A stretch of DNA of 64,000 nucleotides, from assembly GCF_049331405.1 (NCBI RefSeq), contig NZ_CP186274.1:930001-994000 (forward strand). Direction: 5' to 3'. Below the pieces are notes generated by a model. The model made no database searches, had not been told where the DNA came from, and worked only from the letters and a program-made list of their open reading frames with translations. A program made the position numbers and the translations under genes. Shown piece after piece: positions 26,793 to 34,766 of the stretch. The first letter of the stretch is position 1; the number at the start of each line of letters is the position of its first letter. The DNA comes from PoT sp049331405. GTDB taxonomy: Bacteria > Planctomycetota > Planctomycetia > Isosphaerales > Isosphaeraceae.

Positions 26793-26839
26793 TCATCAGC
26801 CTGATCGGACCACACCACCACATTCTCACGGGTTGAACC

Positions 26840-27400
26840 ATGCTGGACCTCATCACCGCGGCCCCGAAGGCGATACGCTTCGGGGACCGCATCCTCAAGG
26901 TCGGGGCGCTCAAGCTCAGGGAGCTCGGTCTGCTCCAACGCTGGATCCGCGACCACTCCGTCCGCCCCACGGTCGCGGTCAAGGCCGTCCTCGAGTTCTA
27001 CGAGGACGCGGCCGAGCGGCGCCAGGTCATGAAGCAGGCCGTCATCGACGAGCGGTACTGGCCCCCGTCGATCGGCACCCCCGACGGCAACGGCGTCCTC
27101 TTCGACGACCTCGAGGGACAGGAGTATTTCCTCGGCGTCATGCTGCGGAAGTACCAGCCGCTGACGGACGAGGAGCTCTCCGAGATCCTGGGCGGCATCA
27201 GCCACGACGACTTCGGCATGCTCGTCCGCGTCGCATTCGGCGAGGACGACCTCGACCCGGAAGAGATTCGCCGCCAGCAGCAGGCCAAGCGGCTGGCGGC
27301 GCTCGCAAGAGAAGATCCCGAGGGATCGACTTCGGGAAGCTCTTCCACGGATACGTCGCAGGAAACCCCCACCTCAGCCCCGGCGACTTCGGCGAGCTGA
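26840..27400 (+). CDS. Tail assembly chaperone G
   Basis: The 186-aa helical protein lies between tube and tape-measure genes, where G-type chaperones are found. The last 30 codons after about 27335 encode a Ser/Thr-rich low-complexity tail, suggesting that this frame is only a read-through end. The conserved continuation is in the -1 frame (see the GT product). The protein would bind the tape measure and recruit tube subunits. Confidence 0.8.
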   Translation: MLDLITAAPKAIRFGDRILKVGALKLRELGLLQRWIRDHSVRPTVAVKAVLEFYEDAAERRQVMKQAVIDERYWPPSIGTPDGNGVLFDDLEGQEYFLGVMLRKYQPLTDEELSEILGGISHDDFGMLVRVAFGEDDLDPEEIRRQQQAKRLAALAREDPEGSTSGSSSTDTSQETPTSAPATSAS

Positions 27401-27540
27401 CGCTGCCGCAGCTCCTGATCCTGAACAACGACGGCGAGATCCCCAATCCGCGCCGGCGGGCCTTCAACAGCCCGGCCGAGGCGGAAGCCTACGCGAAAGA
27501 GTCGGCCGCAAGCCATGGCGCTCAACCTCAAGCTCGCTGA
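26840..27540 (+). CDS. GT chaperone fusion made by -1 frameshift
   Basis: In the -1 frame relative to G, an open frame runs to 27540 and encodes FGKLFHGYVAGNP...GDFGELTLPQLLILNNDGEIP, well-formed protein unlike the G tail. The two frames overlap from before 27302 to 27400. The best slip site is G GGA AGC at 27334-27340, close to the lambda G GGA AAG. In lambda the G and GT forms are made in a fixed ratio and GT is lost before virion completion. The T part overlaps the tape-measure start at 27515. Confidence 0.8.
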
Positions 27541-29899
27541 CGCCTACGTCGACCTCTCCCTGCGCACCCAGCAGTTCGACTCCGGGTACGCGGGACTGAT
27601 GTCGAAGCTGAAGAACCTCCCGGTCGGCAATGCGACGGTGAATCTCAACACCACGCGGGCCCAGGGGCAGATCAATCGGCTGCGCGCCGACCTCGGCAAG
27701 CTCGGCAACGTGTCCATCAACCTGCGGATGGACCGGGGCCAGGCGACGGCCAACCTGGGCCTGCTCCGCCAGCAGATCCAGGCACTCAAGGGCCTGGGCG
27801 GGGCGATCATCCCGATCCGAGCCGACATGCGGCAGTGGAACCGCTCGATCGTGCGGATGCACGTCGACCTCCAGCGGGTGAAGACAGCCGCCCTGATCCC
27901 CGTCCGGGCCAACACCAACCAGGCCCACGTCAATCTCAGTCACCTCCTCTCGCTGGTCCGACAGATCCAGATGTCGACCCGGTTCCGCTTCACGGGCCAG
28001 CGGCAGGGATGGTGGCCCGGCAGGGGGAGCGGAGGGGGTGGCGGCGGGGCGAGCTTCGGCGGGGGCGGCGGGCCCGGCTTCCTGTCGGGGGTGTGGTCGG
28101 GCGCCGGGATGCCGTTCGCGGCCAACCCGCAGATGATGGCGGGGGAGCTAGCCTCGAAGGCGCTCATCGACGTGGTGAAGACCTCGGCCGACCTGGAGAG
28201 CGAGTTCGGGACGCTTCGACGCATCACCGGTATGACCGCCGAACAGATGGCTTCGTTCGAGAGCACCATCATGGAGATGGGCACGACTCGCCCCGGCGTG
28301 GCGACGAGTGACCTCATCAGCATGGCGCAGATCGGAGCCAGGATGGGCGTGACCGACAAGGGGGGCCTGCCGGCCCTCAAACAATTCACCGAGCAGCTAG
28401 CAGAGGTGAAGCTCGCCATCCCCGATATGCAGACGGAGAATCTCGCCAATCAGATCAGCCGGACGCTCAACGTTTTCGACCTCGGGACCGATCGCATCAA
28501 AGGCTTCGGCTCGGCGCTGGTCGCGATGGACAACATCTCGACCGCCAGCGCCTCCGACATCCTCGCCATCACCCAGCGGATCAGCGGCTTCGCCAAGTCG
28601 GCCAACATGACGCTGCCGCAGGTCCTCGCGCTCTCCAGTGTCCTCAAGGACGTGGGCCTGACGAACGAAGTGGCCGGCTCGGCGGTGAGCCGGATCATGT
28701 CCAAGATGGTCACCAACTGGCATGAGCTTGCCGAGACCGTCGGCGTCGACTCCGCCAAGTTCAAGGACGCCATCCAGCGGGATCCCCTCGAGGCCCTGCA
28801 GATGGTGATCGAGAAGTTCGGCGAGCTCAAGGACACCGTCGGCAAGCAGGAGTTCCTCGCCGAGATCGGCCTCAAGAACAGCCGCGACCTCGCGGCCTTC
28901 CAGCAGCTCGCGCCGAAGTTCGGAGAGGTCTCGCGGAGGACAAAAATCGCCGCCGAGGAGACCGGGACAACCGCGTCGCTCGATAAAGCTCAGAAGATCA
29001 AAGGGGAGGAGACAAACGCCAGCTTCACGAGGGCAGGAAATTCGCTCACCTCGCTGAAGAAAGCCTTGGGCGAGAAGGTGACCCCGGCCGCCTCCATGGC
29101 CGCCGACGCGCTTGGCGACGTCGCGGCGGCCTTCGCAACGATCATCCGGGGGAAAACTCGAGTCAATTTCTCCGGCCCTCGCGAAGTGGCGGCGCAAGCC
29201 CTCCCGGCGTTGGATGCGACGAACAAACCCGTCGCTGCAGCACCGAAGAAGCCGACTACGGTCGAGGAGGCCAAGGCCGCCTTCGAGGCCGCCGACGCGA
29301 AGAACACCGAGGTCGGCAACAGGGCCGAGGCCCTCCAGAAGCTCGCCGACAAGCAGGGATTCGAATCCCGCGACATGATGCGGCAGGCCGCGACCAAACC
29401 CGAGCTGATCCTCCCGGCCGAGAAGGCCATGCAGGAGGCGGCCGAGACCAAGCGTCAGGCGCAGGCCGCCGCCGAGGAGTCCGCCAAGGCCTTCGCGGCG
29501 AGGCAGCAGGCCTGGAACGACCACAAGGATGCCAGGGCCGAGCAGAACAAGAAAGACGACGTCAACAACAAGCTCTTCGACGTCAAGAACCGCTTCATGA
29601 ATACGCTCGGCGCCGTCGGCGACGCCAAGAAGTCGCTCCTCGGCATCGGCGTCAAGACGGCCGCCGCGGTCATCGGCCCCGGCGACGACGAGAGGCGGAC
29701 CGCCTCCGTGGCCACCATCGGCAGCAGCGCGAGCGACGCCGGCCGTCGCATCCAGGAGGACATCCTCCGCAGCAGGCCCAACTCCTCGGCCGACAAGACC
29801 GAGAAGAACACCCGGGACGCCGTCGGCCTCCTCGGGGAGCTGAAGGACATCCTCGCCCGCAACGCCAACCAGGTCGGCGGCGCGGTCCTCGCCCGCTGA
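27515..29899 (+). CDS. Tail tape measure protein
   Basis: The 794-aa protein has N-terminal beta/coil repeats, a glycine-rich linker (about 168-190), then a TP901-type core with ESEFGTLRRITGMT, ATSDLISMAQIGARMGV and EVAGSAVSRIMSKM. The C-terminal third is long coiled coil (EAKAAFEAADAKN...). Length scales with tail length, so a short to medium tail (on the order of 100 nm) is suggested. It starts inside the GT reading frame. Confidence 0.92.
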   Translation: MALNLKLADAYVDLSLRTQQFDSGYAGLMSKLKNLPVGNATVNLNTTRAQGQINRLRADLGKLGNVSINLRMDRGQATANLGLLRQQIQALKGLGGAIIPIRADMRQWNRSIVRMHVDLQRVKTAALIPVRANTNQAHVNLSHLLSLVRQIQMSTRFRFTGQRQGWWPGRGSGGGGGGASFGGGGGPGFLSGVWSGAGMPFAANPQMMAGELASKALIDVVKTSADLESEFGTLRRITGMTAEQMASFESTIMEMGTTRPGVATSDLISMAQIGARMGVTDKGGLPALKQFTEQLAEVKLAIPDMQTENLANQISRTLNVFDLGTDRIKGFGSALVAMDNISTASASDILAITQRISGFAKSANMTLPQVLALSSVLKDVGLTNEVAGSAVSRIMSKMVTNWHELAETVGVDSAKFKDAIQRDPLEALQMVIEKFGELKDTVGKQEFLAEIGLKNSRDLAAFQQLAPKFGEVSRRTKIAAEETGTTASLDKAQKIKGEETNASFTRAGNSLTSLKKALGEKVTPAASMAADALGDVAAAFATIIRGKTRVNFSGPREVAAQALPALDATNKPVAAAPKKPTTVEEAKAAFEAADAKNTEVGNRAEALQKLADKQGFESRDMMRQAATKPELILPAEKAMQEAAETKRQAQAAAEESAKAFAARQQAWNDHKDARAEQNKKDDVNNKLFDVKNRFMNTLGAVGDAKKSLLGIGVKTAAAVIGPGDDERRTASVATIGSSASDAGRRIQEDILRSRPNSSADKTEKNTRDAVGLLGELKDILARNANQVGGAVLAR

Positions 29900-29926
29900 T
29901 CCACCCCTCCGCCTTGCCCCTGCCGC

Positions 29927-29944
29927 CGGTGCCCATGGGCACCG
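29927..29944. repeat. Dispersed palindrome, copy after tape measure
   Basis: CGGTGCCCATGGGCACCG stands 28 bases past the tape-measure stop and 51 bases before the next start. Same core as at 18213. Confidence 0.8.
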
Positions 29945-29994
29945 CACCCATCCCCACCTCCCGCCCCGATCTTGCCCATCCCCAGGGCCATCCC

Positions 29995-30822
29995 ATGTCG
30001 ACCACGATCAGCGTCTCCCACGAAGAATTGTCGGACGGATTCCGCGAGGGCATCTCCGGCGGGAAGCCGTACGCCGTCAAGAAATACCTCCTCGGCTGGG
30101 ACGACCGCTATCAGTTCGTCCGGGACATGCAGGGGTATTCCTCGGCGACCGGCTCGGGGAACCCCTGGATCCAGACCGTCCCCTACCAGTACCCCGACAG
30201 CCCCAACCTCTACGCCGACTCCCTCGAGATCGAGCCGGCCGGGAAGATCATCGAGGGCCGCACCCCGCTCGCCTTCGAGTACGCGATCATCACGGTCACG
30301 TTCACGGTCAGCGACTGGCCCTATCAGCAGTCGGACGACCCGCTCAACCTCCAGTCGGTCACGGACGACCCGGCCGAGAACCAGCAGCTCCAGTACTGCC
30401 GCCAGAAGATCCAGTACGGCTACGAGACCTACCCGATCCCCAACAGCAGCGTCGCCTTCGCCGACGGCACCAAGTATCCCACGCAGGGCGTCTACAAGCT
30501 GCCGGTGACCACCGTGACGCTGATGTGGAAGGACTACCCCTACCAGCCCTTCAAGTACGTCCGCGACCTGCTCGGCTGCGTCAACCAGGGCAAGTTCCTC
30601 GGCTGCGGCGACTCCACCGTCTTCTTCGACTCGTTCGACACCGACCCCAAGTTCCTCTCCGACGGGACGAAGGTCTGCGACGTCACCGAGGTCTTCAAGT
30701 ATCGCACGATCGACTGGAACCAGTTCGTCCGCCCCGACAAGTTCCAGTGGGCGACCCTGAAGGACAACACCGGCGCCACGATCTACACGAAGAAGGATTT
30801 CTCCAAGCTCCTCCTCGGGTGA
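29995..30822 (+). CDS. Tail tip/distal tail-like protein
   Basis: From the ATG encoding MSTTISVSHEEL, the 275-aa product is rich in Tyr, Pro and Asp, with strands such as FEYAIITVTFTVSDWPY and VYKLPVTTVTLMWKDYPYQPF. It occupies the distal tail slot after the tape measure. The high aromatic content is common in tail-tip proteins. No firm family. Confidence 0.7.
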   Translation: MSTTISVSHEELSDGFREGISGGKPYAVKKYLLGWDDRYQFVRDMQGYSSATGSGNPWIQTVPYQYPDSPNLYADSLEIEPAGKIIEGRTPLAFEYAIITVTFTVSDWPYQQSDDPLNLQSVTDDPAENQQLQYCRQKIQYGYETYPIPNSSVAFADGTKYPTQGVYKLPVTTVTLMWKDYPYQPFKYVRDLLGCVNQGKFLGCGDSTVFFDSFDTDPKFLSDGTKVCDVTEVFKYRTIDWNQFVRPDKFQWATLKDNTGATIYTKKDFSKLLLG

Positions 30823-30870
30823 TCGAGCCCTTTCGAGGTTTTCTAGTCCGAGTAACGAAGGGAGGGCAGG

Positions 30871-30913
30871 GGCTTCACTTGAGAGTGTTGGGTTGTTTAC
30901 ATAGAGGGCTTTC
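30871..30913 (+). promoter_or_regulatory. Duplicated upstream element, copy A
   Basis: The block around CTTCACTTGA and GGTTGTTTACATAGAGGGCT precedes the membrane protein at 30946. A nearly identical block precedes its paralogue (copy B at 42197-42241). The conserved spacing suggests a shared promoter or mRNA leader. Confidence 0.65.
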
Positions 30914-30945
30914 TACGTCGCTGGCCAAAGGAAGCCGGAACCGCC

Positions 30946-31440
30946 ATGGATCTCAACATTGACGTCGGCCCAAACAAACCTCTCAGTGATCGGCCTCGAA
31001 GCAAGCCGATTTCTCGCCTCCAAAAGAACTTACTCGCCTTCGGTATACCGATCGTAGTCTTGATCGCCCTCGCACTCTTACTGACCTCGCCGCCGCCGCC
31101 AGAGGAAGCTCAAGCAGCCAAAACGCAAGGATTGTCAAGCAACGAGAAAGCGGTCAGCATCGCCCGAATCGTTGAGTCCTCTCTGCGGTCATCGGTACCA
31201 GGTCTCGACCGTTATTTGATCGAGGTGGACGTCTCGGCGCCCAAGGGTTACCTTGTCATCAAGCTCAAACCAGAATTTAACCAGCTTGGCGGCGAGGATC
31301 GGGAAGCCCTCGAAGAGAGTGTGGCATTGGAATGGCGCCAGATGAAATACGCAAAGGATCGAGGTTGGGATCCTCGGGTTGAGTTCGTTCAGTACACTGA
31401 GACCGATCAAACATCCAGCCATTTCGTTAGCCCGCGATAA
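30946..31440 (+). CDS. Membrane-anchored accessory protein, paralogue 1
   Basis: The 164-aa protein has one membrane helix (about 27-47) and a periplasmic or outside domain with the core SIARIVESSLRSSVPGLDRYL, YLVIKLKPEFNQL, EWRQMKYAKDRGWDPRVE and YTETDQTSSHF. The gene at 42269 encodes the same domain at about 60% identity by eye. The pair share upstream DNA, so the duplication is of a whole unit. Function unknown; a moron altering the lysogen surface is one possibility. Confidence 0.75.
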   Translation: MDLNIDVGPNKPLSDRPRSKPISRLQKNLLAFGIPIVVLIALALLLTSPPPPEEAQAAKTQGLSSNEKAVSIARIVESSLRSSVPGLDRYLIEVDVSAPKGYLVIKLKPEFNQLGGEDREALEESVALEWRQMKYAKDRGWDPRVEFVQYTETDQTSSHFVSPR

Positions 31441-31450
31441 CCAAAAACGG

Positions 31451-31478
31451 CTTGGCGGCGCCCATGGGCACCGCCAAG
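31451..31478. terminator. Palindromic hairpin between convergent genes
   Basis: A 14-bp near-perfect palindrome (CTTGGCGG then GCCCATGGGC) with a single mismatch lies between the convergent genes ending at 31440 and 31490. It shares the GCCCATGGGC core of the dispersed element. Confidence 0.7.
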
Positions 31479-31489
31479 TTGGAACGAGG

Positions 31490-32944
31490 TCAAGAAGCCA
31501 TGGCAGGCCGTCGCCTACGGCGGTTCCCTATGACGGCGCCCGGCTGATCGGCGAGGCGATTGAAGAAATCCAGGAGCAGGTCCCTGTACGTCATGTCCCG
31601 GATCGTCGGGAACATATCGCCTACCGCCGACCTGTCGATGATCTCGTGGGCTACCCAGGACAGGCAGAGCTTGGCCAAGCTGTGGGCGTCCCCCCGGACA
31701 GCCTTGATGCACGGGTGGCCGTCGTTGAGCGTCAGCAGGAAGGATCGTCCATGCGATCCGCTGCTGTCGAACCGGTACAGGCCGTCGATCGTCTCGTCGA
31801 AGACGATGCGCACCCGATCCGGCGTCCGGACCGTCCGGACGATCTCCTCGGTATTCTTGTCTCCCGGCTGGGTCGTCCTGAAATTCCGATGCTCCCCACC
31901 GGTCCCCGTCGACTCGACAGTCCCTCGCTTCCCGGTCGTCCCCGGCCGAGCCCCCTTCACGGATTGCTTGCCGCTAATCACCGCGCTGAGCAGTGTTTCC
32001 GCAGCTTTGGCGATGGAGGTCAGCTCGATGTTCTGGGACTGGGCTTCGGCCTTGTCGACGAGGTCGCGACATGCCTCGGCGAGCGAGGCCCAGAGCGCGG
32101 TTGGCTCCTCGCTGAAGTAGTCCTTGGTGACGCCGATGTTCTTCCATTCCGGCGGCAGGTAGACCTCGCCGTAAATCCGATTGCTGGGCCTGCCCTCCGC
32201 CGGTTCGTGGAACTGGCCCAGGAAGCGATATCCCCAGTGGACCGACCAACCGGGATAGGGATTAGGTTCGCCTGGCGGCACGATGCCGCAGAATCCGTGA
32301 ATGCGATGTCCGTCCACGACCAGGTCGAGCTTTCGCTTGCTCTTGAGCTTTGGGTGGGCAAAAGGATCAACCTTGATCTTTTGACCGTCGATCTCCAACA
32401 TGAGGGTGTGGTCGGTTTGCAGGTGCTTCGCGAATCGGTAGGACAGGTCGCGAGCCAGCCTATCGACGCTAGCGATCCTCTTGCAGTTGTGGATGGTGAT
32501 ATGCAGTCCCGTTTGAGTGCTTTTGCTCGGGATCGGTTTTTCTGTGTAGAAGGCAAAAAACCGATCCTGATCGATGCACTGTTGCCATTCGCAGACGATT
32601 CGGCTCACCTTGTGCGGCGTGGTGCTGTTGACCTCAGATAGCGTGCCCTGGCAGGCACATATCTGAGACATCAAACCGCCCACGCCGTACATGCCTGCCT
32701 TGTTGGTCGCCGACCTCAGGCCCCTGGCCGGTGACTGCATGATCCTCAGGTCGTCGCACCCCTGGCCGTCGTCGATGATTTCCATCCTCGATCCCGTCTT
32801 GCGGATCGTGATGTTGCGTGCCTGCGCCCCGAAGGCATTGTCGATCCACTCCGAAAGCATGACCTCCCAGGAAAGGGCTTTGGCGCGGAAGACATCGATG
32901 ATGCCTGCGCCGCAGTCCAGGGAGATCTCCTGATTGCTGCTCAC
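31490..32944 (-). CDS. GHKL-type ATPase (MORC/Hsp90-like ATP-binding domain)
   Basis: A GTG start at 32944 with a GGAG site gives 484 aa. The Bergerat ATP fold is clear: SEWIDNAFGA (Glu32, Asn36), IIDDGQG (58-62) and MYGVGG (85-90). An S5-like domain follows, then a linker rich in Thr/Gly (about 325-370), and a C-terminal helical domain. The layout is near that of MORC-type or topoisomerase-related ATPases rather than sensor kinases, as no His-kinase domain is present. It is the third gene of an operon with a ParB-like and an RHH protein, 12 bases after the former. Confidence 0.85.
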   Translation of the reverse strand: MSSNQEISLDCGAGIIDVFRAKALSWEVMLSEWIDNAFGAQARNITIRKTGSRMEIIDDGQGCDDLRIMQSPARGLRSATNKAGMYGVGGLMSQICACQGTLSEVNSTTPHKVSRIVCEWQQCIDQDRFFAFYTEKPIPSKSTQTGLHITIHNCKRIASVDRLARDLSYRFAKHLQTDHTLMLEIDGQKIKVDPFAHPKLKSKRKLDLVVDGHRIHGFCGIVPPGEPNPYPGWSVHWGYRFLGQFHEPAEGRPSNRIYGEVYLPPEWKNIGVTKDYFSEEPTALWASLAEACRDLVDKAEAQSQNIELTSIAKAAETLLSAVISGKQSVKGARPGTTGKRGTVESTGTGGEHRNFRTTQPGDKNTEEIVRTVRTPDRVRIVFDETIDGLYRFDSSGSHGRSFLLTLNDGHPCIKAVRGDAHSLAKLCLSWVAHEIIDRSAVGDMFPTIRDMTYRDLLLDFFNRLADQPGAVIGNRRRRRPAMAS

Positions 32945-32956
32945 GTAATCACTCCG

Positions 32957-33853
32957 TTACAGGATAGGGACCCGAAATTGGGCTGTGAGTCGGTGGGAGA
33001 GGCGAAGAAGGTTGGTTGCAAAGTCATTCTGTTCCGCATCCGGCAAGCTATCGAACCGCTTGCGAATGTATCGCTCGGTTTCACGCCATTCTGGCGTGGT
33101 GAAATGGTCGTTGGCATCTTCCTCCTCAGGTTCGGGGGCCTTTTGAATGGCAATGGCCGAGGCCGACTGCTTGACCACGACTGGAGGCCGGGACTCGACT
33201 TGCCGCTGCTCACGTTCATCACGAGCGGGGTCGTCCAGGAGTGCGACCGAGCCGGATACGACCGAGTGAGTTTGCTCATTTGTTTTCTTGGCGGTGGAAC
33301 CTCCAATCTTGGACGTGTTGATGGTGTAGGTCTTGCCGTTGCGGGTGGCTTTGCGTTCCGAAGGCGGGCTCTCGGAGCCTTCCATCTTGAAACCGTTACA
33401 AGATGGCTTCATCTCCTGACGTAGTTTCCCGACAAACGGGTGACTGACAGCACACCGTTTGGCGATTTCGCTATCAGTCAACTTGCACCATTCTTCATCC
33501 CTTAGCAGCGTCCAGACGGCCCGTCTCTTGTCCTCGTTGGTGCGTCGCAGGCCGTGGTCCGCATTCGCTCCGACGGAATAGAGGACAGCCTCCCGACGAT
33601 CACCCTGGAAGACCTGGGCGTCGACCTCGTGGAACCCGGCTCGCTTCCAGGCTTCAAGCCGATGAAAGCCATCCGCGAGCCAGTAGTCGGACCCGTCATA
33701 GAAGACTGTGACAGGCGGCAGTCGCCCTTCGATAGCCGCATCCACGTATTCAGTCACAACCTCGTCATTCATCTCGGCCCGAGGTTGCGTACCCCCGTCG
33801 ACGCGGATGCGGTCGATCGCCAGGGGGTTCGGATCATTCGACTTCAGAGACAT
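32957..33853 (-). CDS. ParB/Srx-like nuclease-fold protein with HTH
   Basis: The 298-aa protein has the ParB N-terminal signature WLADGFHRLEAWKRAGF (Asp61, His64, Arg65) and GANADHGLRRTNEDKRRAV. A helix-turn-helix follows at 124-142 (LTDSEIAKRCAVSHPFVGKLRQ). The second half is polar with a helical end. ParB-like proteins bind DNA with CTP, and some members have nuclease activity. It is downstream of an RHH gene and upstream of the GHKL ATPase, so the three probably work together on DNA. There is no ParA gene, so it is not a standard partition locus. Confidence 0.85.
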   Translation of the reverse strand: MSLKSNDPNPLAIDRIRVDGGTQPRAEMNDEVVTEYVDAAIEGRLPPVTVFYDGSDYWLADGFHRLEAWKRAGFHEVDAQVFQGDRREAVLYSVGANADHGLRRTNEDKRRAVWTLLRDEEWCKLTDSEIAKRCAVSHPFVGKLRQEMKPSCNGFKMEGSESPPSERKATRNGKTYTINTSKIGGSTAKKTNEQTHSVVSGSVALLDDPARDEREQRQVESRPPVVVKQSASAIAIQKAPEPEEEDANDHFTTPEWRETERYIRKRFDSLPDAEQNDFATNLLRLSHRLTAQFRVPIL

Positions 33854-33887
33854 CTCAAGGGCTCTCCTCTCAAGAAACGGCTAGGAT

Positions 33888-34121
33888 TCAACGCATAGGC
33901 GCAGGCTCGGAGAAGCCGTGGCGGTCCGCCCACTCGACCAGCGCGTGTTCGATCAGGATCGTGGCCGGCAGGCGGCTGAACACGATCAGTCTCGAGACCC
34001 ACTCGGCGAATTCCGGACTGCCTCGGAATCCCGAGATCGGCTGCTTGGGTGGCCCCGGAGTCTTGGTTGTCGTTCTAGGCCGCCGCATCCTTTTCGCAGC
34101 AACACCTTCAATTTCACTCAC
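33888..34121 (-). CDS. Small RHH-like protein heading the GHKL-ParB operon
   Basis: A GTG start at 34121 with GGAGG gives 77 aa. The N-terminus is basic (KRMRRPRTTTK). The C-terminal part (SPEFAEWVSRLIVFSRLPATILIEHALVEWADRHGF) fits ribbon-helix-helix repressors such as those at 34280 and 49331. It probably autoregulates through the repeated ATCGACCC sites upstream. Confidence 0.7.
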   Translation of the reverse strand: MSEIEGVAAKRMRRPRTTTKTPGPPKQPISGFRGSPEFAEWVSRLIVFSRLPATILIEHALVEWADRHGFSEPAPMR

Positions 34122-34152
34122 AGATGACCTCCGTTGATAGCTGTGCCTATTG

Positions 34153-34191
34153 ATCGACCCTGATATCCTGGCTACACAAATTTATCGACCC
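34153..34191 (-). promoter_or_regulatory. Direct-repeat operator for the RHH-ParB-GHKL operon
   Basis: ATCGACCC occurs at 34153-34160 and 34184-34191, 31 bp apart (three helical turns), in the leader of the operon that starts at 34121. Confidence 0.5.
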
Positions 34192-34247
34192 CTCTTTTGT
34201 AAAATTTCTAGGTTTTCATCCTCACGTTTAACCGGGAAATCAATGAG

Positions 34248-34273
34248 AAAGGCCAGCGGTGAAGCTGGCCTTT
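34248..34273. terminator. Intrinsic terminator after RHH gene
   Basis: AAAGGCCAGC and GCTGGCCTTT form a 10-bp stem with a six-base loop, seven bases past the stop of the minus-strand gene at 34280. A-run and T-run flank the stem, so it can act both ways. Confidence 0.8.
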
Positions 34274-34279
34274 AGGACG

Positions 34280-34507
34280 TCACGGGATCCGTTGTGGTGG
34301 TCGGTCAGGGTAGCCTTCAGCCTCGGTCCATTCGGCGAGGGCGCGATCAATCACCCCGGCGACCGTAGTCCGGTAATGACGCGCCAAGGTGTCGAGCCAA
34401 TCGGCCCACTCCTGCGACGTTCGAATCCCGATGGTCTTGAAAGAGGGGTCAGATCCACTCGGCAGCTTCTTCTTCGGTCGGCCCATGACAGTTCCGGTTT
34501 TCGACAT
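34280..34507 (-). CDS. RHH repressor of cassette 1
   Basis: The ATG at 34507 is preceded by a strong GGAGGAAGC site. The 75-aa product has MGRPKKKLPS, then FKTIGIRTSQEWADWLDTLARHYRTTVAGVIDRALAEWTEAEG, a full ribbon-helix-helix (strand, helix, helix) of the CopG/Arc type. It faces the gene at 34767 across a shared control region holding two CTGTAYGTACAG palindromes, one inside the promoter spacer. Autoregulation and control of the divergent gene are likely. Confidence 0.78.
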   Translation of the reverse strand: MSKTGTVMGRPKKKLPSGSDPSFKTIGIRTSQEWADWLDTLARHYRTTVAGVIDRALAEWTEAEGYPDRPPQRIP

Positions 34508-34584
34508 GCTTCCTCCGTTACCTCTGGACCGATCGTAATCGAAATCGAATGGGTCAACCACGAAAACCACAGCTGCATCTTATC

Positions 34585-34662
34585 CTGTATGTACAGAAAT
34601 AGCAAGAAAACAAAAAAGTTTCGTATTCTGTGCATTGACATTCTGTACGTACAGCTTATGAT
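34585..34662 (+). promoter_or_regulatory. Cassette 1 promoter with operator in the spacer
   Basis: TTGACA (34635-34640), a 16-base spacer and TATGAT (34657-34662) form a near-consensus sigma70 promoter. The palindrome CTGTACGTACAG (34643-34654) fills the spacer, and CTGTATGTACAG lies upstream at 34585-34596. Confidence 0.8.
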
Positions 34663-34700
34663 ATGAAAGTCGAGCAACCGATGCGGTTGCCAAACGAAAT

Positions 34701-34758
34701 GAGGGCCGCAGGTGCTGGTAACACCTCGGCCCTCGTGGGAAGCCCCTGAGCGAACAGG
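34701..34758 (+). promoter_or_regulatory. Structured leader of cassette 1
   Basis: Hairpin I (34701-34734) is a 13-bp stem with one bulge. Hairpin II is CCTG-AGCGAA-CAGG (34745-34758), which holds part of the AGGAG ribosome site. The same two hairpins, with different stem bases, precede the paralogue at 49798. Confidence 0.7.
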
Positions 34759-34766
34759 AGTCTCCG

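Noticed and set aside
31490..33853. ParB-like gene as part of a plasmid or chromosome partition locus
   Set aside because: No ParA partner and no parS-like centromere were seen; the gene is coupled to a GHKL ATPase instead.
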